A stretch of 64,000 nucleotides of DNA from Piezodorus guildinii (taxonomy: Eukaryota; Arthropoda; Insecta; Hemiptera; Pentatomidae). The translations under genes were made by a program, and so were the position numbers. Location: positions 111,591,563-111,655,562 of the forward strand of contig CM041297.1 of NCBI GenBank assembly GCA_023052935.1. The letters are read 5' to 3'. Below, piece after piece: positions 9,735 to 21,789 of the stretch (positions within the stretch are counted from its first letter, which is position 1; the number at the start of each line of letters is the position of its first letter). Under the pieces are notes generated by a model. That model was not told where the DNA came from. It saw only the letters and a list, made by a program, of their open reading frames with translations, and searched no databases.

Positions 9735-11042
9735 GTAGAAAACAATAACATTGTATAGAAATAAAATAACGTCCACATGGCCGCTGAACGTTAGTAATAA
9801 TTTATTAATGAAAGAATTACATGCACTCTGGGCAACTGACTCTTCATATTTTTGTAACAATATCTTACACTATTTTTATAGTGACCTCTCAGAAGATTTT
9901 TAATTTTTTTTTTTCCTTCCGGTATAATTTCAGGATTAACTTTGTTCCAACTTATGAATTTTTTAAGCGGTTGTTTTTATATGTGTATGTAATATTTTAT
10001 TTAAAAAAAAAAAAAAAAAAAAATAAAAAAAAAAATTAGTCACCTTTATAAAAATTATTAAAACTTAATATATTTAAGGTGTAAGATATATTTTCTATCT
10101 AGTATTAACATTTTTTTTAAATATTCCCACAATACTGTCTGCCGAAATGGTACTGCTCATTTGTTTCATATTTCTAAACATACATCCGAAATAACCACTG
10201 CATCCAAACAAAAAATGAAAAAAATTACTTCCCTGATTGAAGGATTCTATAGTGAATCTTCTTTATTTGGTATTGACAGTAACTATAATCATAAAAAGCT
10301 AGATGTCTACATATTTGGTCAAGAGCATGAAGAGGTTCATATCAAATTAATTTATATTTATGAAAAATAAAAAGAGTCAAAATTGCAGGGAAGGTTTCCT
10401 AGTACTTCCTTATTACCATTATATGCGCCCACGATATAACTCTACAACATATAACGATGTAACTATACAACATACAACTTTTTAAATTAATTGCAATAAT
10501 AAGTAATGAAATGCAAAGCTAAATTTCTTATTGCGAATGTCAATAAATAATAATAAAAGATGTTTGTACAACTCGGAATACTTATAACAGTCAGCAAAGC
10601 TATTTTCACTTCAATCTCTCGGATGGACCGGTTATATAACGACAAAGACATCGGAAGCAGCGCCACTAAATCTTCCCGACACCTAATATTTCTTCCAAGA
10701 AGTCTCTATTCTGCTTCTGGAAGTACGGTTTCGGAGCCTTTCTCAATTTTAAATGGACTTACACCACTCGAAGAATAATGTTTATTTGCGAAGTATCGCC
10801 CTATTAGCAATTCTATACCCTTCACTGACCTTAAAAGAATCATTACCTTGCATCCTTTATTGCCCGTCCCTGGAACAGACCTCAAGATCACTGGAACATA
10901 TCGGCTGATGATTTCTGCACCTTTTCCTGTTTTATAATTTGTTTACTTTCATTGTATAATAAATCGTAACACAATTTCAATTACAATAAGTAGCAGATTT
11001 CTGATTTTAAATAAGTAGCAGTATTATAAAAAATAAAACGCT
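9735..11042. other. AT-rich intergenic DNA with poly(A) runs
   Basis: A-rich run at 10003-10035. Two plus-strand ORFs of about 70 codons (10161-10370, 10560-10778) are not recognised; the second lies in a slightly GC-richer patch and might be an old LINE piece. Confidence 0.35.
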
Positions 11043-11605
11043 TAATTAATTGCTTTGTTCGATTCATCTTCGGGGTCCCTTGATACACCTCTGTATCCCA
11101 ATTTTATGGAGTTGAAGTGGCTTAACCCTTCCAATCGTCGCAAGTATTTCCTTACGTCATTCCTTTACCAATTAATCCAATCCCGCCGTCCATCATACAT
11201 TATTGACCTTCTACAGTTCAAATCCCGTTATACACGCTCCAGGCTTTCAGATTTATACAGTACGGCCCACCAAACTGCAAATTTCGACGGATCCTTTCTC
11301 ATCCGATCCTCAATCCTATGGAATTCTATCCCTCCTACCATCCGTCACTCCAATTCTCTTCATATCTTCAAATCACGTATATTCGATCACTTAATGAATA
11401 CCCAGGCTCAATAGAATTGTAAATAAGCTTTTTTATATATTATTTTTATTTCATTTTATTTTTTTCTCATTGAAAAATGTCTATTTTATACCATTAATTA
11501 TTAACTTGTTTATATTCATTTAATTTACTCTAAGACTCTAAAGCCCTTTTAGTACATTATATATTTTATTCTAAAGGGACATGTCCCAGAATAATAAATA
11601 ATTTA
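11043..11605 (+). pseudogene. LINE fragment: RT C-terminus and 3' tail
   Basis: An open frame of 119 codons (11055-11414) reads a typical non-LTR RT C-terminal region. An Arg/Ser-rich segment is followed by RSSILWNSIPPTIRHSNSL and FKSRIFDHLM, the conserved WNSxPPxxR and FKxxx blocks. The stop is followed by an AT-rich 3' UTR ending in AAAGGGACATGTCCCAGAAT, with a GGGAC/GTCCC hairpin, and (AAT/TTTA) repeats. RT catalytic motifs lie upstream in a full element and are missing, so this is a 5'-truncated copy. It looks like the youngest copy of the family also seen at 527-1075, 8365-8440, 20575-20612 and 24690-24800. Confidence 0.7.
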
Positions 11606-11609
11606 TTTA

Positions 11610-12310
11610 TTTGTTATTTATTAATCTAAATATATCCTTCACAGAATACAGTTTTTCATAGGTGATTAGTCTGATTAAGGTTTAGGGCCATTGCACAATA
11701 GGAATGCAACTCATAGTTACAGGAAATAGGAAAATAAGATTGTATTCTGAGATATCAGTGATTTCAGGAACAGGATACAGGAAGATCGAAATGTGTTAAT
11801 CAATGTTTATAAATCGCGCTTTAATGAGGATCGCACTAAATAAAGATTATATCGAAAGGTGAACGTTAGACGTAAAGTTTATTTTAGGACGCCATTGCTT
11901 GTTCAGGTAGGAGTCAACAATAAAAACAGAACTTTTTATTTTTTAATATAAATTACGCTTAATTAGGAAGCTTAAGAGGAAACCTTTGAAATTTACTGTG
12001 GAATTCCTAACTTTTAGCCCTTGCAATTCCGTAAATTATTTAATTTGTAATTTTTTTTTTTTTTTTTTGAGAATGTTTAAATAAAAAATGATATAATATA
12101 TGAGAATGTTTAAATATAAAAATATAATGAAGATAAAGATAGAAAAATAATAATATTATTAATAAAAATAATACTCAAGGTGAAGAGTACAAATTTAAAA
12201 ACCTCCGATATTAAGTGTAGTAAGACATAAGGACATTAAAAACATATATTAGAAGGATTTAAACAATAGGAAATAAAATATATATTTTTTTGTTAATTTA
12301 AATTCGTTTA
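11610..12310. other. AT-rich intergenic DNA
   Basis: Nothing recognised; T run at 12051-12069. Confidence 0.45.
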
Positions 12311-12556
12311 ACTTTACTTTTATGCTACTGTGGCTAAACGAAGGATGCTATAGCGCAATAAATATAGTAATAAATTTTATCAATCTAGAATTAATTAGGA
12401 TAGCGGTCTCAAGTTCCTAACACACAACATTTTATGTCCCTCGGGATATCATAACCTAGTATTAATCCCTTTCATGGGCCATCTACCAGGTTTGAACCCG
12501 CAACCTTGGGCATAAGAGGTTAATTTATACTACCTACTTCTCCACAGATGATCCCT
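12311..12556 (-). mobile_element. SINE family A, degraded copy
   Basis: On the plus strand this shows the family-A tail (GCTACTGTGGCTAAACG) at its left and the head at its right. The inverted B box GGTTTGAACCC lies at 12489-12499. The middle retains TTATGTCCCTCGGGATATCA. Confidence 0.6.
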
Positions 12557-12559
12557 TTA

Positions 12560-13300
12560 ATTTTTATTTGTTTATTATTATTACTTTTTCCGCGTATAAT
12601 TTTGTTCCATTTCAATTATAAGAACTAGAAATACAAGATTTGAAATTTGAAGATAAGGCTATTTCCTTTTATGAATAAAACAATTTTGTTATAGGAATAA
12701 TTATTTTACATTAAGAATAATAAACCATCCTTAGCTTAAGCAGTTCTTAAATGCTATCATTAGAAACTTTAAAAAATAAGACTAAAAATTGACACAAAAA
12801 AAAGTTTTTAAATAAATTCTTATGAGTGTGACAAGAAATTCATATGTAATTTTACCTATTGTGCGACAAGTAGTTCTTAGTTTTATTTTAGTCATAATAT
12901 TTTTTAGCATATATGTAGACATATGAAAACGTATATCGGTCTAGGAACGGGTTCAGTTTAAGACGATGAATGTTCCAACATTCCAGCGCTACGTGAACTT
13001 ATATGTCTGTGGCTTTGAATATAATATTATATGATTTTTTTTTCGAGATGTTTAACTATCCTGTTCATAGCGGTCTGGATCTTAAACAAGTTTAGTCTCC
13101 AAGGGATTGAAAGAATAACTTTTATTCAGACAGTTTTATGTTTTCTAGCGCTTGTAAAAACATGAGATTCTCATATACGTTTACTGTGGAAGTCTTAATA
13201 CATTCGGGTGATAATTTACATCTTTTATAGTTTATATAAAACATATATCATTTTAAATAATCTAAAAGTTTTCTTACAGTCTTAAGTGGATTTTTTTATG
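12560..13300. other. AT-rich intergenic DNA
   Basis: Nothing recognised. Confidence 0.45.
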
Positions 13301-13556
13301 ACCGGTTTTATTTTATTATGTGCAAATGGTTCATGAGTAATTTTATTTTTTTGGATTATAGATAGTCAACAGAATCTTCATAGGATATATATATTCTTAT
13401 AATATTTAATTTGCAAATGAGAATCATAAAAAGTCATTAATAAATTATACTTAATATTTTAGCGAAGTATCTGGTATTAGAATCAGGTTTTATTTTATTA
13501 TGAGAAAATGGTTTATGAGTAATTTATTTTGATACCGTATAGATAGCAAACAAAAT

Positions 13557-13623
<67 letters not shown>

Positions 13624-13790
13624 ATATTATATTATTATATATTATTATATTATATATATTCTAATTTGCAAATGAGAATCATAAAAAGTCACTTCAAATC
13701 TATTAATATAAATATTAGACGCTAATAAAATATTTTCCAGCATATTAATGACTTATAGTTAATATTTTAGGGAAGTATCTTATAGTGGTA
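13301..13790. repeat. Local direct duplication (~182-bp unit) with AT expansion
   Basis: The segment beginning GGTTTTATTTTATTATG at 13304 is repeated from 13486. Shared blocks include AATTTGCAAATGAGAATCAT, then AAAAAGTCA, and later AATATTTTAG and GAAGTATCT. The second unit is lengthened by an (AT)n tract (13556-13618) and by A/T-rich insertion. It lies in non-coding DNA. Confidence 0.7.
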
Positions 13791-13794
13791 TAAA

Positions 13795-15446
13795 GTGTAC
13801 ATTTTTTATGATGAATTCTTGTGCTTAACGGGAAGTAGTAAAGACAAAATATGAAATTTTATCTCCTGCGTCTAAAACCAAAAACTCATTTATGATCGGA
13901 AATTCTTGCCCAGACATTATTAATATATGTTCGTTGCCTTTTCTGGTCCGATTTCATTGCTTATTAATTAAGAAGAAGTAATAATTGATTGAAAAAAAAA
14001 CAACCTTAATTTGATCTATAGCCCTTATATTATTCATTATAAATCCAATTGAGACAAAAATTAGAAACTATTTAAACTAACTCTAGAATTAGTGAAGTTA
14101 TATGTTTTATTTCTATGTAAACTGGAATAATTTAAAAGTAATTTCCTTCTGTTATTTTCTATTATTTTTTTTTTATTGGATTAATGTTCAGTTTATTCAT
14201 TGTTCATTCGAATTTTTTTTTTTAATAGACGTCAGTTTAAAATAGATCTATTTACAAGCTATCCTATATATTTTTTATGACAACCTTGAAAAAGAGGGAA
14301 TAATTTGTAGCATATTAAGCCTCTTTTACTATCGCCATACAGCCTTTATAGCAATATATGTCAAGGGAATCACTTTCGTCTCGCAAACCCTTGTGCTTTG
14401 AGTGTAAATTAAAATGTCCTCTGTTACGCACAATTTCATAATTCCTACAGAATAAAAAAAGGAAATAAATAAATGAAAAACTATTTAAATATTCTATTAA
14501 AAACGCAATTAGAACAAGATGATAAGATTATAGGGCTAATTAATTCATTGTAAGGTTGCTCAAAAGATTTACTTTCTCCTTTCTTTATCAGTATTTTATT
14601 TATAATTCACTGGAGTTTAAGCGAAATAGGGCAAATACTCATTTTTATGAAAGTGAGTATTCCATGTATTCAAATAAATAATATTTTGTTCAAGTTTGCA
14701 TTTTACAATAGATGATAGCCTCTTTTGTAAGATAATATAGTGCATTATGAATGCAGAAATTACTGTAAATTACTTTACAGAAATTACTTAGATAGGAGAA
14801 AAAATAATTTTTCAAAAGTTTGGAAAATCGTCCTGTAAACATCACATTTCAAGACTTAAGCGCTTTTGCCCAAACATTAGTGCATTAAAAGAAAAAAATG
14901 TGTGTGTGTATATAAATATACTTTATATTAAGGAATCCTATCGCTAAAACCTGTGTTCCAAACTTGTGGTCGGCGGACCCCTGGGGTCCTCGAGATGTCA
15001 TTGTAAAATTGTATTAAATTAACTTAATGAAAAATATTTGCGAAGCCTAGTAATGTAACAAGAATCACTCACAAATTAAATTACGGGTAGTAAATGATAG
15101 TAAATAGGCATATATCTTTATAAGTTTCAGACATTCACAGAGAGGTTTTCCTACTTTGTAGTCGGTTCGTAGAGCCTACATCTAGCATCTACTTATCTTG
15201 GATTATTTTTAACAATTTATTTTAATCGCGGTCAATAATTCTAAAAAACGCAACTGGTTACTCTAGTTTGGACGCGCCTTAAAATTAAGAACATGATTCG
15301 TAATATGTACGCCATATATACATTCATTTTAGGATATATCTAGAATTTTTATTACTCCATTATTTTTGCATTTAAATCTCGATTTTTTTGTTTACTAAGT
15401 TACGGTAAGTATAATAAATGTTTTAGTATGCTTTTGAATGAATATT

Positions 15447-15449
<3 letters not shown>
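13795..15449. other. AT-rich intergenic DNA
   Basis: No gene or repeat recognised apart from short A/T runs. Confidence 0.45.

Positions 15450-15501
<52 letters not shown>
15450..15501. repeat. (AT)n microsatellite
   Basis: About 50 bp of TA dinucleotide. Confidence 0.9.
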
Positions 15502-15504
<3 letters not shown>

Positions 15505-15506
<2 letters not shown>

Positions 15507-16596
15507 TAGGTGGTTCCTGTTATTGTACTGTTAGGATGAAGGGATCCGCGACCATTTTTTTGGGGTAACAACCGGCTTGGACAATTTCTTTTTTTTTTTC
15601 TGCAATCTTTATAAATGTGTCATCCAAGGAAGCACGCGCCGTAATAAAAACCTTGGCATTGAATAGGAATTGTGACCTTGTTTATCTGGTATACTCGAAG
15701 TTTAGAAAATTGATTTTAATATTATGAGAGTCCGAGTTCCCTCTGCCCTGCGACAATAACTGATTACATATTTTTATAAAGGATTATAAGGCTGTTTTAA
15801 AAGTTAGGAATTATAGGTGGCTCATTTTTTCCGTTACATTAATTTTTACTGTATATTTACTTGGTGTTTGAAAAAAAAAATACTAATTTATTTATAACAC
15901 CTCCATATTTGGTATTATTGAAAAAATTCTAAACGACAATAAAATTGATGATTCTAACACGGAGTTGTGTATACAATACCTGCAATGCTGAACAACTGGG
16001 GAGACGGACAGCTACGTTCACGATTTTTTTTTTTTTTTTTTCAATTTTCTACAAATATTAAAAATTCATTTAATTGAATATATTGTATTATTTAATATTT
16101 TTTATTGTTCAATATGCAAGTTTACGGTGCTTCTGTATGTCATAATGTTCCTATGAATCGTTTAAAAACTATTGTTTTTCGAACATATTTTTTTAGTAAT
16201 TAATTAATGCGATGAGGGCTCAATTGAGTGTATTTTTGAATTTCTTTAGGAAATTTCATACTGCCTAAATTATATAATTTACTATATATACTCTACTCTA
16301 TTATCGTTAAAAAAAAAAATACAAATTCTTTGCAACTTTATTTTATTTTTATATAATTTATTTATTATTATTTTAATTTTACTTACTTATATATACAGGC
16401 GTTGATGACCTCAGTGTTTTACATTTTAAAGACCAAACATACATAATTTCAATTATTTATCTATTTTTAAACCTCTGTAGAAGGAGAAAGACTCTTAACA
16501 CTTCATAGCATAGATGTTATAAAAATGTATGTAAATGCAAATATTATTGATTGTTAATATGAGTTGTAAGCCCAACATGATACGTTTTTGTTTAAA
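15505..16596. other. AT-rich intergenic DNA
   Basis: Nothing recognised; T run at 16026-16040. Confidence 0.45.
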
Positions 16597-16650
16597 TTTT
16601 TAGTCTCGACGTTTCGAAACAAGATACCAGAGTCTGGTACCATTAGCAAT
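16597..16650 (-). pseudogene. Decayed PLE end with part of a hammerhead
   Basis: On the minus strand a helix (ACCAGA/TCTGGT) is followed a few bases later by GAAACGTC and GAGAC. This is a plausible helix II, GAAAC, GUC and stem I, but the CTGANGA half is mutated (CTAATGG). The less AT-rich stretch up to about 17045 could be the remains of the element body, though I cannot read a protein in it. Confidence 0.35.
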
Positions 16651-17065
16651 TCAGAATACTCGTGTAGATGTGGTTTGGTATACAATAGAATCCAGCGAGA
16701 TCTATCCGCTAGATATATATAGACCAGCATCTTCTAATCCTCAGGATATCTATGGCTGTGGTAATGCTTCCAAGGAATTCAAGACAACGGTAAGGGGTGT
16801 CTGGAAGAGAGGATTCGATCAAGTTATGGCAATCTAGGGTTCCTTGGAATGCATTCCTCTCTAAGGGACGAGACGTTACTAAAACACTATCCTAGTTAGG
16901 CTGAGCATAGTTCTGTAAGATTAGAGAAACAAAGTAGATAACGAACGCCTACTAAAATACGTAAACAGCGTGGGCTACAGCTATAGATAAGAATGGACTG
17001 TTTACGAGATCAACTAGAAGCCGAAACAGTGTTTTGTGTCACGTGAGGCGCCAACTAACCACTAG

Positions 17066-17129
<64 letters not shown>
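17066..17129. repeat. (AT)n microsatellite
   Basis: About 60 bp of AT dinucleotide. Confidence 0.9.
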
Positions 17130-17132
<3 letters not shown>

Positions 17133-17314
17133 CTACTGAATACTTAGGTCGTTAAATAAAAATAACTAATGTATCTAAGTGTGTGGGGTTGGGACCTAGA
17201 AATAGAGAAATTTTCTTTTCTCAGTTCAATGTATTTGATATGTTTTAACTACGAACAAGCGTTAGCACATACCTTAAGAAACCTAAAGATTATTGAAAAA
17301 ATATTATCTCATAT

Positions 17315-17534
17315 ACTAATTTGTGAGAATGAGGGAGAAGGGTGAAAAGGGTTATAGGAATTTTTTGACGCAAATTGAAAAAAAAATAAAAAAAAACATT
17401 TTCGCGAAAAACAGAAAAATTGTCTATAGAGACACTCGAATCACATAGCGGCATGAAATATACTACGGATTGACTCTCATACCTACCAAATATACATACA
17501 AAATTTTATAAAAATCGGTCCAGCCGTTTCGGTA
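17315..17534. repeat. Probable dispersed repeat ending AAAATCGGTCCAGCCGTTTC
   Basis: The phrase TATAAAAATCGGTCCAGCCG, then TTTCGGTAG, is a widely seen end of dispersed arthropod repeats (from memory; not checked). The I-like LINE tail begins exactly after it, which suggests the LINE inserted into this repeat. Confidence 0.35.
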
Positions 17535-20345
17535 GTTTGTTTGTTTGTTTGTTTAGGTTTTAAGGCGTAAAACCCTAAGGTCATTAACGCCTAGACACTA
17601 TATGCATATTCAACCTTTATAAAAAAGAACTATTAGGTAATGGGTGATTGAGAGAAAGAAAGAGAAGAAAAGAAATAAAATAAATAAATAAATAATAAAT
17701 AAATAAAAAAAAATAAATTAAAAAAAAAATAAAATAAAGAAAGAAAAAAATATATATATTTTTATGTAAACAATAGTTTAAAAAGCTAATACTAGTAATG
17801 CTAACTGACTATGAATGGTCTTTATAATTTCGATAATAATGACTGCTCCTTAAGAAAATCAAAAACTAATTCAATGGTTTTCTCTCTAGAATCCAGCACC
17901 GCTGAAATATTCGGGCTTAGTCCAATTTTATTCAGGTGTGATGAATAATAAGGGCATTCTTGAAAAATATGCCGAATGGTAAGGGTTCCATCACAGTGCT
18001 GGCATCGGGGCACCGGCTGCCTAGCAAAAAGATAAGAGTGCGTCAGCCGCGAGTGTCCTATCCTTAGCCGGGTCAACGCGACCTCCTCCCTCCGGCTGCT
18101 ACGGCTAGATGTAGACCAGGGTTTCACTGTTTCTTTTATATGCTTCAGTTTACTTACCTGGCTATCGTCCCACATTTTCTGCCATCGGTCATCTTCTTGC
18201 TTTCTGAGCGGTTCACTGAGTTCAGACGGTGTCAAGATGGCTGTTCCTCTCCCTGGCAGTGTGAGCGCCTGCTTCGCTGCCCGGTCCGCAAGCTCGTTAC
18301 CGGTAATTCCCACGTGGCTCGGCACCCACACGAAGCTTACCGACTTGCCCAGGTTTCGCAACGCAGCTATATGAGAGTGAGTGCGAACTAGTATGGGATG
18401 ATTTGGATACAAGTTCTGCAAACCTTTAATTGCGCTTAGGGAATCGGTTAGTATTACGATTTGGTCTTCATTTATTTTCATACAGAACTGTAGAGCTGAG
18501 GCTATTGCGTGTAGTTCGGCTGTGTAAATATTGCATAGATTATGCAGTTTGAATTTGTGTGTCGAGTTATGGGTCACGAAAGCGGAAGCTGTAGAGGTAT
18601 CTGATTTAGAACCGTCGGTGTAAATTAAAAAGGGTTCAGGAATGGTTTGAATAATCTGTGTTAGTCGGTTTTTGAATTCGAAAGGGGAAGCATTTCTTTT
18701 GGAGAGGTTGGAAAGTTGAAGGAATATTTTAGGTGGTTGGTGAGTCCATGGTGGGGTTTTATCATGAGAGTTTATTTTATACAGTGGAAGGTCTCTAAGT
18801 AAAGAGGAAGCGGAGGAAATTCTTTCTGCTAACGGAAGGGTCGCATTGACTTTGTTTCGAAAGGCTCTGGTAAATTTAGGTTTAAATATGTATCTGTGTG
18901 TGGGATGATTTGTCTGTGGGTATAATTTAGAAATATAATTTATGGCAAGTTTTTGTCGTCTAAAAATGAGAGGCGGAATTCCGGCTTCTGAACATAAGCT
19001 AAGGATAGGGCTGGTTCGAAAAGCCCCAGTGGATATTCTAATTCCTGCATGAAGTACCGTGTCGAGCCTGGCGAGAATTCGTGGGTGTGCCGAAGCATAT
19101 ATAAATGACCCATGTTCAAGTTTTGAACCTATCAAACTTTTATAGAGTATTAATAAAGTTTTCCTGTCTGAACCCCAAGTAGTGCCGCTGAGAACTCGCA
19201 GTATTTTTAATTTTTTCATAGCCTGTGCTTTTATGATGGATATATGATGTTCCCAGGTCAGTTTTCTGTCAAATGTCAAGCCTAAGAATTTGTGGTAAGT
19301 AGTAAATGGTAATTTAGTGTTCCCTAAGTACAATTCAGGTAGTGGTGGTGTATTCCGCTTTCGGCTGAAGAGCAGACATTTAGTTTTTTCTGGTGAGAAG
19401 TGGAGTCCTTTAGATATTGACCAGTTGTTCAGCCGATTGAGAGTTTCCTGCAGTTTATTTTGAATATCCCTAATGTCGTGGGATCTGTAGATAATTGCCA
19501 TGTCATCAGCGAATAGTAATGGTTTCACTCCTCTTGGAAGGTTAAGACCCAAGTCGTTCACTGCCAGGGAGAAAAGGGTCGGGCTAAGGACGCAGCCCTG
19601 AGGGACACCGCTGTTTTGAGAACTATTTTCAGAAAGTTCGCAGCCTACCCTAATTCTGAAATGGCAATTAGTCAGAAACTGTTAAATGAAAGCAAGCATT
19701 TGGCCCCTTATTCCAATTGAGGCTAGTTTGTGTAGAATAACGGCATGGGAAATACAATCGAAAGCTTTTACCATATCAAAGAATATTGCTCCTAGTAACT
19801 GGTTATTGATAAAAGAATATTGTGCTTCGGCTTCTACAACAACCAAGTGATCTATCGTGGAGCGCCCTTTGCGAAATCCAGATTGATAAGGTTGTAGAAG
19901 CTTTCCTCTTTCTATCATCCACATTAATCTTTTGTTCACCATCCGTTCCATGGATTTGCCAAGGCAGCTAGTAAGGAAGATCGGGCGGTAGCTAGTTGGT
20001 AACCTCTTATCTTTACCTGTTTTTAGAATGGGAACCACAATGGAGTCACGCCAGCCAGTCGGAAAGCCTCCTATGGACCAGATATGATTAAAATAGTCAA
20101 GGAGCCATTGAAGAGTATCGTTGGGTAAATTTTTAATCATTTCGTAGTGAATGTTGTCGGGACCAGGTGATGATCGTTTCACTGAGTTTAAGACCTCTTT
20201 CAATTCCCAAATTGTAAATCGAATGTTGTAGAATGACGTGGAGTCATCTAGGTTATTTCAAATTTCTATTTCATTGGGGATGGTGTTGCTGTCAGGTGTT
20301 GGTCAGGTGTTCAGGGGATGGTGTTTCGGTAGTGTACGACCACAA
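17535..20345 (-). mobile_element. 5'-truncated I-like LINE
   Basis: On the minus strand the element runs from about 20345 to an (AAAC)n tail at 17554-17535 (GTTT repeats on the plus strand). The 3' UTR ends with AATGACCTTAGGGTTTTACG, then CCTTAAAAC. An end of this style with a short simple-repeat tail fits I-clade LINEs. The RT and RNase H coding region is present, while ORF1 and the endonuclease are missing, so insertion was 5'-truncated. The 3' UTR contains an A/T-rich stretch (17650-17765). Confidence 0.7.
17822..20203 (-). pseudogene. I-like LINE ORF2 fragment: reverse transcriptase + RNase H
   Basis: Two consecutive open segments, 20203-19682 and 19681-17822, lie in the same frame and are separated only by one TAA at 19684-19682. 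The first has the RT fingers motifs (SSPGPDNIHYEMIKNLP, ILKTGKDK, SYRPIFLTS, GFRKGRSTIDHL, FDMVKAFD). The second has GVPQGCVLSPTLFSL, the catalytic FADD box (about 16 residues after an internal GTG at 19561) and the thumb. It then carries an RNase H domain with all four acidic residues in place: YTDGSKSD, YTAELHA, LTDSLSA and GNELADRAAK. It ends with a Cys/His motif CQHCDGTLTIRHIFQEC. RT followed by RNase H is the domain order of the I superfamily. The single nonsense codon and otherwise intact motifs suggest a fairly young copy, dead because of truncation. Confidence 0.8.
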
Positions 20346-20574
20346 AAACTGTGACTTAATATATAAAATGGTTACACTTCTTAAAAATGTTGTATATTTT
20401 TTTTTCTCATTTTAATTCTTATTTTATTGTTTTTAATTTCATATTACATAAAAATTTTATTTATTTTTTCTTTGGATCATTGATCAAGATAATTGTATAT
20501 ATTTATTGTAATAATTAAGGTCTTAATTTAAAAAAAAATGTTCTTTAGTCTGTTAAAATTTTTATTGTACCCTC
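20346..20574. other. AT-rich flank
   Basis: Short T- and A-rich DNA between two LINE pieces; nothing else supported. Confidence 0.4.
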
Positions 20575-20612
20575 ATGTTATTCTGAAGGGATCTTTCCCT
20601 TGAATAATTTTG
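20575..20612 (+). repeat. LINE 3' tail (GGGAT/TCCC hairpin family)
   Basis: TGTTATTCTGAAGGGATCTT, then TCCCTTGAATAAT, resembles the tails at 8365-8440 and 11575-11605. Only the tail is present. Confidence 0.4.
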
Positions 20613-20616
<4 letters not shown>

Positions 20617-20682
<66 letters not shown>

Positions 20683-20684
20683 TA
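20617..20684. repeat. (AT)n-(AG)n microsatellite
   Basis: AT dinucleotides run straight into AG dinucleotides, the same compound structure as at 419-524. Both lie next to LINE 3' tails of one family. Confidence 0.9.
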
Positions 20685-20689
20685 TTGTG

Positions 20690-21375
20690 CCGACCACTTG
20701 ACGCCATCTATAAACAGCTTATTAATACTAAAACAATAAGGGAAAAGTTACCATTAGAAAAGTGAAACTTATAAATTTCATAATAATTAGTTTAGTTTAA
20801 TGACTTGAAGTTAAAACTATTGTTTTTTAAATACATTTCCCATTAATTTGACCTCATATTTCTACATAATATTATTTTCTACTCTAACACAGCATTGTAC
20901 AGACCTAACAATTAATTTATCAACTTAGAAGGCACTTAAGGAACTAATATTTGAAGTTAGTAGCTCTTAAAGTAAAACAATTTTTTTATAATTTTTAATA
21001 TCTGATCTAGTTTCTACATTTCGAACCAAAACTAAAAATAGAAAAATAAGATGATACACAGCTTTATAATCGGGGTAAACATAATTAATATTAGTCATTT
21101 CGTAAGCAAATCATCGCAAAGGTTAATCTGTGATGAGACCTAAAGTATAAAACATTACGTTGCTAAACAAATACAGTGCGACTATTCTTTGAAATGTCAT
21201 GCATGTGCTGTTCTTATCATGAAGACCTAGGGATATGATCTTGCTTTTGCTTCTAAAATTGAGCTTTTGAGACTTAAATTCACCAGATGTCGTAAACCTA
21301 TGACATCCTAACGTACATTGTCCTTCAGTAACATTCCGCTAGTTCCTGTTGAAAATATCTAGCTAGAAAATCTGA
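20690..21375. other. AT-rich intergenic DNA
   Basis: Nothing firm; the right end may hold older unreadable RT sequence of the adjacent jockey remnant. Confidence 0.35.
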
Positions 21376-21786
21376 TATCTAGGATTCCACTTTGACAAAC
21401 GCCTTACTTAGAACCCTCATATATAACTGAAACGACAAGAAACTGCACGTCGTTTTCGACTACTTCAACACTTACTAGACAAACGTTCTAATCTTCCACC
21501 TAACTACTAAATGCTCATCTACACGACTATCATGCGGCCTATGCGGACTTACGGAGTAGAGCTTTGGAACTAAACCATAAAATTCTTTCCGTATCCAATC
21601 CCTACAATCCAAAATCCTTCGTAATATCCTCAATGCTCCTTACTTTGTAACTAATAAACTGATCCATAAAGACCTTAATATTCCGTATGTTGCTGATTTG
21701 GCCCGAACCAGATATCATTCTTTTAATGACAAACTCGAATCCCACTCTAATCCTCTAATACATATTAAATATAATCCGACCAAATA
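21376..21786 (+). pseudogene. Jockey-type LINE ORF2 C-terminal remnant
   Basis: This stretch translates, with stops and one shift, into the same order of blocks as the C-terminus of the jockey ORF2 at 27827. The blocks are YLGFHFDKRLT, a LKRQE-like block, LLDKRSNL, MRPMRTYGVELW, and then QSKILRNILNAPYFVTNKL and HKDLNIPYVADLARTRYH, ending near SHSNPLIH. The counterpart in the younger element reads YLGLLLDKRLTWNPH, IWTYGLELWG and QSKVLRTIVNAPYYVSNN. It is therefore an older copy of a related element in the opposite orientation. Several in-frame stops show it is dead. Confidence 0.75.
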
Positions 21787-21789
21787 GAT

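Noticed and set aside
10560..10778. 72-codon ORF as LINE RT remnant
   Set aside because: Only vague similarity to an RT C-terminus; no WNSLP-type block readable.
18140..18391. Plus-strand ORF inside the I-like LINE
   Set aside because: Antisense shadow of the RNase H coding region.
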